Assembly (NCBI RefSeq): GCF_964340395.1 | Contig: NC_135554.1 | Span: forward strand, 27,093,592-27,157,591 | Source of the DNA: Glandiceps talaboti | Lineage: Eukaryota > Hemichordata > Enteropneusta > Spengelidae | Direction of reading: 5' to 3' | Length of the DNA stretch: 64,000 nucleotides | Part shown: piece by piece, positions 63,100 to 64,000 of the stretch | Layout of the letters: each line of letters opens with the position of its first letter | Position numbering within the stretch: position 1 is the stretch's first letter | Position numbers and translations under genes: made by a program | The notes under the pieces: generated by a model | Databases searched by the model: none | Told to the model about the DNA's origin: nothing | Seen by the model: the letters and a program-made list of their open reading frames with translations, nothing else

Positions 63100-64000
63100 T
63101 CTTGGGCATTTAAAGTGATGTGTAGATGAGTGAAATATGAATATAAAATTTGTCATTTGCAACTTTTGTATAAGTATTTTCTAGTATTTTATACAATTCA
63201 AATATGGTAAGCTCTTTCATCCTTTTTATCTTCTGAGTTAAATTGTCTCCATAAATCAAAACCATTTTGTCATTTTAAATATGTTGATTAAAGACAGAAA
63301 TGAAGTACACTGTAAGTTATTTCATAACAAGTAATCATAGACAACAAAAGTAATGTACATTACATCTATCAGTGAATGTTTAGATTGAAGCAAACATTGC
63401 ATTCATGTCAGTATGCCATAATCCAGTTATTAACTTCGCAGCAGTTAGATAAAATGAGGGTTAAACATTTTCATCAAGGATGCCAGCCCATAGCCTCTAC
63501 TACATGAAGCAGTCAAAAATAGTATGTGAAAGCAACCAATCATTGACTGAAGTACATTGTATTTGAATTGGCCAAGAACTCCGCTGGTGTTTGCCATCAA
63601 ATACTGGGAAAGATATACATGTGTGCTGAAGTACTCAGTGAATAGAATCTTTATTTTCAATAACTAGAATATGGCATTATATTATTGATACTGCATACAT
63701 TCTGTTATTTCACACATGGCCACTTTCAATCAGCTGATAAAGAATTCAGACAAGGCTAGTTTTCACATCACAAATTTGGTCGTTTAACTTTTGTTGTCTC
63801 TTCTCTGAAATTGACATCTTTTTCTGCATTGGGTAATGACTACCTCTATTTTGGGGTCATTTGGGAACATCATATATTTCCACAAGTGGTCAGCTGACAT
63901 TCACATGTCTACCACCACTTAGATAATAATGTCCTTCAAAAATTGTTAGAATATTTTAAAGTTGCTTTGTATTTAACTGTTGATTGAAGTCATCTTGGAT
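63100..64000. other. Intergenic sequence or convergent 3' UTR, no coding seen
   Basis: I see no coding exon or repeat here on either strand. It probably covers the gap after SMIM15 and the 3' UTR of a gene beyond the right edge. Confidence 0.4.
63650..63655 (-). promoter_or_regulatory. Minus-strand poly(A) signal of a convergent transcript
   Basis: TTTATT on the plus strand reads AATAAA on the minus strand (GAAAATAAAGATTCTATTC). About 350 bp to its right reach the window edge without any recognisable coding exon, as expected of a 3' UTR entering from beyond 64000. It would be convergent with SMIM15. Evidence is limited to the hexamer and context. Confidence 0.3.

Overview
This is an AT-rich, intron-rich metazoan nuclear window. 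It contains two recognisable conserved genes, several weaker hints of genes, and many short DNA-transposon relatives, tandem repeats and microsatellites. Spliced genes with canonical GT-AG borders, frequent alternating TACATGTA-type palindromes and abundant short TIR elements suggest an invertebrate animal, perhaps a marine deuterostome or lophotrochozoan. The phylum is inference and I cannot name the species.

The firm genes are at the right end and are divergent. HCCS (holocytochrome c-type heme lyase) is on the minus strand, with coding exons at 60433-60185, 58255-57981, 57413-57330 and 46767-46506 plus a non-coding first exon ending at 61332. The four coding exons join in frame to 289 codons plus stop. 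SMIM15 (a small integral membrane protein) is on the plus strand, with a non-coding exon ending at 61840 and the whole CDS in one exon at 62336-62611. The few hundred bases between them look like a shared promoter, with an NRF-1-type palindrome and a YY1-type element. A minus-strand poly(A) signal at 63650-63655 suggests that a convergent gene lies beyond the right edge.

Two more CpG-enriched, promoter-like islands occur at about 25.1-27.1 kb and 38.5-39.5 kb. Each is followed on the minus strand by an ATG-containing exon with a good donor: MMDG, with two phase-compatible following exons, and MPKTKI. I do not recognise either product. Scattered single exon candidates at 2.3, 7.5, 12.4 and 20.2 kb on the minus strand are weak.

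The rest is intron or intergenic DNA. Its most striking content is a set of short elements with termini related to TAGTCT...AGACTA, or carrying 9-bp target-site duplications (6.8, 40.2, 44.7, 50.4, 51.9 and 59.2 kb). This pattern resembles non-autonomous Mutator-like elements. One member appears to have become a roughly 15-copy satellite at 15.85-16.58 kb. Other structures are a 162-bp hAT-like MITE at 6.55 kb, a near-palindrome with arms of about 225 bp at 58.75-59.22 kb that carries a hammerhead-ribozyme-like three-way fold, a foldback element with tandem subrepeats in its arms (59.22-59.92 kb), a roughly 29-copy 46-48-bp satellite (40.95-42.33 kb), and several smaller minisatellites. All of the 46.8-61.3 kb elements sit inside HCCS introns.
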